From assembly GCF_041765605.1 (NCBI RefSeq), contig NZ_CP168900.1, forward strand, positions 760,001 through 824,000: DNA of 64,000 nt, read 5' to 3'. Made by a program: the position numbers and the translations under genes. Positions 60,603 through 64,000 of the stretch are shown piece after piece. Under the pieces are notes generated by a model. It worked only from the letters and a program-made list of their open reading frames with translations. It ran no database searches and was not told the DNA's origin. How positions within the stretch are numbered: the first letter of the stretch is position 1; every line of letters begins with the position of its first letter. Origin of the DNA: Listeria monocytogenes (GTDB lineage: Bacteria; Bacillota; Bacilli; Lactobacillales; Listeriaceae).

Positions 60603-61304
60603 TTAAAAATAATAAAGTCCGGTAACAATCAGCGCAACGACCAAAATCCCCGGAACAAGATTCGCGACCCGAATCTTGGTTAAACCAAGCAAGTTTAGAC
60701 CAATTGCTAAAATCATAATCCCACCTGTAGCTGTTAATTCTTTTATAATTAGTGTCATCAGGTCTGCCGGAACGAATTGATTAATCTGGGTTGCGAATAA
60801 CGCGATAATACCTTCAAAGAGAAACACTGGAATCGCCGATAGCATAACGCCCCAACCAAGTGTCGTACTAAGAAGAAGGGCGATAAACCCATCCATTACT
60901 GATTTCGTGTAAAGCACATCATGATTTCCGCGAATGCCGCTATCAAGCGCACCGATAATTCCCATCGCACCAATTACGAAAATAAGTGTAGCTGTCACAA
61001 ATCCTTTGGAAACATTACTTTTTCCTTTGGCACCGACTTTACGTTCAATCCAGTGCCCGAGTTGATTCAGATGGTAATCTATATTAAGCCATTCCCCAAT
61101 AACGGCTCCAAAACAAATACTTAAAATGACAATAAGCGAGTTGCTCGTTTTAAATGCCATTTGAATGCCAAGGACGATAACGGATAACCCCATCCCTTTC
61201 ATGACCGTGTCTTTCATACGTTCAGGGATATTATGTAGTTTCATGCCAATAACAGAGCCAATCAAAATCCCAAGCCCATTCACTAGCGCACCAAGTAGAA
61301 CCAT
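60603..61304 (-). CDS. DUF554 membrane protein
   Basis: 233 residues from ATG 61304 (GGGAGG upstream; the longer frame has no such site). Seven or so membrane helices: LLGALVNGLGILIGSVIGM at the start, then MGLSVIVLGIQMAFK, GKSNVSKGFVTATLIFVIGAMGIIGALDSG (typical of DUF554/YdfK). Conserved but of unknown function; putative transporter. Confidence 0.86.
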   Translation of the reverse strand: MVLLGALVNGLGILIGSVIGMKLHNIPERMKDTVMKGMGLSVIVLGIQMAFKTSNSLIVILSICFGAVIGEWLNIDYHLNQLGHWIERKVGAKGKSNVSKGFVTATLIFVIGAMGIIGALDSGIRGNHDVLYTKSVMDGFIALLLSTTLGWGVMLSAIPVFLFEGIIALFATQINQFVPADLMTLIIKELTATGGIMILAIGLNLLGLTKIRVANLVPGILVVALIVTGLYYF

Positions 61305-61374
61305 TTTCTTCCTCCCTTTTTTGCATATAGCAATAGTATACAGGAAGTTTTCGCCAATTGGGAGTTTTATTTCG

Positions 61375-61413
61375 TACAAAAAAGTCGAAGGATCACTTTG
61401 ATCCTTCGACTTT
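61375..61413 (-). terminator. terminator of the NAD-binding protein gene
   Basis: AAAGTCGAAGGATC / GATCCTTCGACTTT, 14-bp perfect stem with AAAGT loop; T run on the minus-strand side. Confidence 0.9.
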
Positions 61414-61417
61414 AAGT

Positions 61418-62059
61418 CTATTTTCCGGCTACTGTAAAGCGTTCATTTAAGTGATTAGGTCGTTCAATTTCATCTAAAACAGCAATTGCATAGTCTTCCA
61501 TACTGATAAAACTATTGCCATCGCTACCAAACAGGAGATGATCTTTTCCTATTTGATAGTCTCCAGTGCGTTCGCCGGGCTCAAACATGGCAGAAGGGCT
61601 AATATACGTCCAACTGAATTCTGCTTGATGTGATCTTAAATGCTCTAATTGTTTCGCTTGCGCACGTGCAGTTGGATAGTAAGGCGCTTCCCGTAGGCCC
61701 TTAGACTCTAAAAGCGTGTTTCCGTCTTCATCAATTTGCAGACTAGCTGCTCCACCAACGACAAGTAAGCGCGGAGACACAGTTCCATTTAAAACAGAAA
61801 TTAAGTGATCAAGGGAAGTGACATGTTTTTCTGCTTCGTCTGGACTGACGCCATAAGCATCAACAACGACATTTTGGTCTGATAAATCTGAAAGAGTTAC
61901 ATCAAAAATATCTTTTTGTAAAATATTAATATCTTTGTGTGTTTGCGTGATTTTCCCGGCGTTTCTAACAATGGCTGTTACTTCGTGACCACGATTTTTT
62001 GCTTCTTCTAAAATTCTCGAACCAGCTCGGCCCGTAGCACCAATGATACCAATTTTCAT
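61418..62059 (-). CDS. NAD(P)-binding atypical SDR
   Basis: 213 residues with Rossmann start IGIIGATGRAGSRI (GxxGxxG at 6-12), VVGGAASLQID and YYPTARAQAKQLE. YwnB/YtfG-like atypical short-chain proteins; quinone reductase or reductase of unknown substrate. Corresponds to lmo0794, which I recall as part of the sigma-B regulon; a good sigma-B promoter is visible upstream. Confidence 0.87.
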   Translation of the reverse strand: MKIGIIGATGRAGSRILEEAKNRGHEVTAIVRNAGKITQTHKDINILQKDIFDVTLSDLSDQNVVVDAYGVSPDEAEKHVTSLDHLISVLNGTVSPRLLVVGGAASLQIDEDGNTLLESKGLREAPYYPTARAQAKQLEHLRSHQAEFSWTYISPSAMFEPGERTGDYQIGKDHLLFGSDGNSFISMEDYAIAVLDEIERPNHLNERFTVAGK

Positions 62060-62114
62060 GAAAAAAGCCCCCTATTCATTTTTATGGAATAGATTCTCGT
62101 TTGATAGAAGAATT

Positions 62115-62140
62115 ATTCCCGAAAGAGGGGACTGGGAAAC
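62115..62140 (-). promoter_or_regulatory. sigma-B type promoter
   Basis: Minus strand GTTTCC (62135-62140), 14 bp, GGGAAT (62115-62120), matching the Listeria sigma-B consensus GTTTNN-N12-15-GGGWAW. Start expected near 62107, ~48 nt before the gene. Confidence 0.65.
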
Positions 62141-62142
62141 AT

Positions 62143-63063
62143 TTATTTTTTTGCGGCGTTTGCTAATTGTTTGATTTTGGCTGCGGAATAAATGTGAGAA
62201 ATCGTGAAAATAATCAGTGCTAACCAAATGAACATGAATGCAAACAATTGCATATGATCGAAACTTTCTTTAAATAGTAATACGCCGAGTGCGAGCATTA
62301 ATGTTGGTCCGATATATTGCAGGAAGCCAACCATTGTATAGCTGATTTTTTTCGCAGCAGTGGCAAACAGAAGGAGTGGTATAGCTGTAACGACACCAGC
62401 GCCAACTAAAATAATATTGGTTTGTGCCGCGTACTGCATTAATCCATTGGTCGCGAAAAAGATTACATAAATAAGCGCGAATGGCGTAATAATCATTGTC
62501 TCAAGGGTTAAACCAGTCCAAACAGATACGGAAACGACTTTTTTAATTAGCCCGTAAAGCGAGAAAGTAACAGCCATACCGATTGCCGCCCAAGGAACAG
62601 ATCCAAGATGCCATGTGAGGATTAAAACACCGATAGTAGCAGAAATAACAGCAATAATTTCGCCACGACTCAAGCGTTCTTTTAAGATAACTGTTGCGAG
62701 AAGTACGTTTACAAGTGGATTGATGTAATAACCAAGACTTGCTTCGGTCACATGCCCACTATTCACCGTATAAATGAATAAATACCAGTTCGCTGTCACT
62801 AAAAAAGCTGCCGCAATAATCGCAATCAGCGTTTTTGGTTTAAGCAATACGTCCTTTGTTTCTTGAAAAACCATCGAAGCTTTTCGCAAACAAACGATCA
62901 AAAATAACATAAAAATAAAAGACCATATAATTCTATAGGCCAAAATCTCCATTGGTGGGACATTTGTGACTAGCTTCCAGTAAATCGGAAGGACACCCCA
63001 ACATACATAAGCGAGAGCGCCAGCGATAATTCCGCCTAGCTGTCCATTTTGTTTATTTTCCAT
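62143..63063 (-). CDS. rarD: EamA-family transporter, RarD type
   Basis: 306 residues with ten membrane helices in two EamA halves. GALAYVCWGVLPIYWKLV, ILAYRIIWSFIFMLF and LGYYINPLVNVLLA are the RarD motifs. Probably exports a small metabolite or drug; substrate unknown. Ribosome site GGGGGC. Confidence 0.88.
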   Translation of the reverse strand: MENKQNGQLGGIIAGALAYVCWGVLPIYWKLVTNVPPMEILAYRIIWSFIFMLFLIVCLRKASMVFQETKDVLLKPKTLIAIIAAAFLVTANWYLFIYTVNSGHVTEASLGYYINPLVNVLLATVILKERLSRGEIIAVISATIGVLILTWHLGSVPWAAIGMAVTFSLYGLIKKVVSVSVWTGLTLETMIITPFALIYVIFFATNGLMQYAAQTNIILVGAGVVTAIPLLLFATAAKKISYTMVGFLQYIGPTLMLALGVLLFKESFDHMQLFAFMFIWLALIIFTISHIYSAAKIKQLANAAKK

Positions 63064-63128
63064 AGCGATGTTAGCCCCCTTTTTTAAACAATAGAACTAT
63101 TTTAGCTTAAAAGGGGGAATAAAGCTAC

Positions 63129-63160
63129 AAAAAAAAATACGAATAGGCTAGCTATTCGTA
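63129..63160 (-). terminator. terminator of the YceI gene
   Basis: TACGAATAG-GCTAG-CTATTCGTA with a T run on the minus-strand exit side. Confidence 0.85.
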
Positions 63161-63170
63161 GTTTCCACCA

Positions 63171-63701
63171 TTATTTGCTTGCTTCGATTTGGATGTTTAA
63201 TTTCACTTCGTCGCCGATAAGTACGCCACCAGTTTCTAACGCAGCATTGTAATTAAGGCCAAAGTCTTTGCGGTTGAATTTACCTTTTGCTTCAAAGCCA
63301 GCTACCATGTTGCCAGTATTTGGATCTTTTCCTGTTCCTTCGTAGCTTACTTCTAGTGTAAGAGGTTTGGTTACGTCGCGAATAGTTAAGTCACCAGTCA
63401 CTTCGTATTCATCATCGCCGTCCGCTGTGATTTTTGTTGCCGTGAAAGTCACGTTTGGATATTTTTCTACATTAAAGAAGTCTTCGCTTTTCAAATGTCC
63501 ATCACGTTGCGCTTGACGAGTGTCAACAGAAGCGGCTGCAACGGAGAAGTTTAATTTTGCAGAAGTTAAATCTTCTGGATCCATTTCGATATCCGCTGTG
63601 AAATCGCTAAATGCACCTTTTACTTTTGATACCATCATGTGTTTTACTTGAAATTCGATTGAACTATGTGCTGGGTCTACGTTCCATTTTTCTACTGTCA
63701 T
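63171..63701 (-). CDS. YceI-family lipid-binding protein
   Basis: 176 residues, one YceI domain without signal peptide: WNVDPAHSSIEFQVKHMMVSKVKG, HLKSEDFFNVEKYPNVTF, LTIRDVTKPLTLEV, and FNRKDFGLNYNAALETGGVLIGDEV. YceI proteins form a lipocalin-like barrel that binds polyisoprenoid chains. Corresponds to lmo0796. Ribosome site TTTGGAGG. Confidence 0.9.
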   Translation of the reverse strand: MTVEKWNVDPAHSSIEFQVKHMMVSKVKGAFSDFTADIEMDPEDLTSAKLNFSVAAASVDTRQAQRDGHLKSEDFFNVEKYPNVTFTATKITADGDDEYEVTGDLTIRDVTKPLTLEVSYEGTGKDPNTGNMVAGFEAKGKFNRKDFGLNYNAALETGGVLIGDEVKLNIQIEASK

Positions 63702-63953
63702 TGTTTCATTCCTCCAAATATGTTTTTTTATAAAAGCATTCTCTTATAATCTAGCCTAAATCCTAAGAAATTAAACCTGAGAAAAAATACTTTTACGCCT
63801 TAGAAAAGCAATTGCTTAACTGTTTATAAGTAAACTATATCATACTTACTTTTAATAAGCAACTATAAAATCGTACTATAAATATATTTTTTTCGTAAAT
63901 ATGATTGAGTTTTTCGGTTAAAGTGCGTAGAATAGGTTACAAGAGGAGGTTGG
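63702..63953. other. intergenic region with palindromes
   Basis: 252 bp between divergent genes. AAGCAATTGCTT (63806-63817) is a perfect 12-bp palindrome, and TAAGTA...TACTTA (about 63828-63849) an inverted repeat. A GTTT-N16-GGCTAG arrangement before the YceI gene may be a poor sigma-B promoter. No gene seen. Confidence 0.45.
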
Positions 63954-63956
63954 ATG

Positions 63957-64000
63957 ATGGTAGGAATTAATACAGATACAGAAAATATTAGTGAACTATT
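63957..64000 (+). CDS. 5' end of an unidentified gene
   Basis: ATG 63957 (or 63954) follows AGGAGG (63944-63949); the first 15 residues read MVGINTDTENISELL-like and then leave the window. Too short to identify. Confidence 0.55.
   Translation, partial: MVGINTDTENISEL

Noticed and set aside
1-64000. CRISPR array, tRNA, rRNA, complete IS element or prophage
   Set aside because: No regularly spaced repeats, no tRNA-like cloverleaf with CCA context, and no transposase, integrase or phage structural genes were found on reading both strands.

Overview
The window is a low-GC Firmicute chromosome segment that I read as Listeria, of the L. monocytogenes/L. innocua group. The reasons are the gene order (end of the flagellar cluster, lftRS, pyruvate oxidase, glmS ribozyme and glmS, LPXTG leucine-rich-repeat proteins, a PrfA-like Crp/Fnr regulator with btlB, hflX, lplA2, the mpo mannose PTS and manR), a ManR whose PRD2 histidine falls exactly at residue 871, and sortase motifs of Listeria type. 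The order follows my memory of L. monocytogenes EGD-e lmo0717 to about lmo0797. Two carbohydrate cassettes I remember there (about lmo0734-0740 and lmo0766-0771) are absent here. Locus names are from memory, not from a search.

Layout. 1-2.0 kb: end of a lytic transglycosylase gene, a hypothetical, and the lftR-lftS PadR operon. 2.0-4.7 kb: a FusB-like EF-G-binding protein behind an apparent leader-peptide attenuator, divergent from pyruvate oxidase. 4.8-9.9 kb: chemotaxis receptor, C39-like peptidase, a miniature LPXTG protein, glmS ribozyme and glmS. 10-12.3 kb: a short FAD synthetase without kinase domain, a two-gene hypothetical operon with an operator-like palindrome on its promoter, and a small membrane protein. 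12.3-16.6 kb: two divergent LPXTG LRR/MucBP surface proteins, one with plant-type LRRs. 16.7-18.0 kb: convergent XRE and Crp/Fnr regulators. 18.3-22.6 kb: GntR-controlled ABC operon. 22.7-24.9 kb: a decayed stretch with two gene remnants around a small XRE/membrane-protein operon. 24.9-27.3 kb: alpha/beta hydrolase, PrfA-like Crp/Fnr regulator and btlB, with matching PrfA-box-like palindromes upstream of both flanking genes. 27.4-30.1 kb: SGNH esterase plus ABC transporter. 30.2-33.3 kb: a quinone/aldehyde-detoxification type operon. 33.3-36.8 kb: hflX with a leader-peptide regulatory region, metallophosphoesterase, lipoate ligase. 37-43.8 kb: mostly single housekeeping and hypothetical genes. 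43.9-50.3 kb: mpoDCBA with a sigma-54 promoter, and its activator manR. 50.5-57.4 kb: azoreductase, amino-acid permease and a 1475-residue 2-hydroxyacyl-CoA dehydratase activase/dehydratase fusion behind a TetR-type palindrome. 57.4-64 kb: PhzF, YbaK, lipoprotein, C-N hydrolase, DUF554, NAD-binding, RarD and YceI proteins, and the start of one more gene.

How the parts work together. The best regulatory content is in leaders and operators: two leader-peptide systems in front of ribosome-protection or rescue genes (FusB-like and HflX), a metabolite-sensing ribozyme (glmS), a PTS-phosphorylated enhancer-binding protein acting on a sigma-54 promoter (ManR/mpo), and a PrfA-like regulator with candidate sites at -41.5 on both sides of its own gene. 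I saw no CRISPR array, rRNA, tRNA, complete insertion sequence or prophage.
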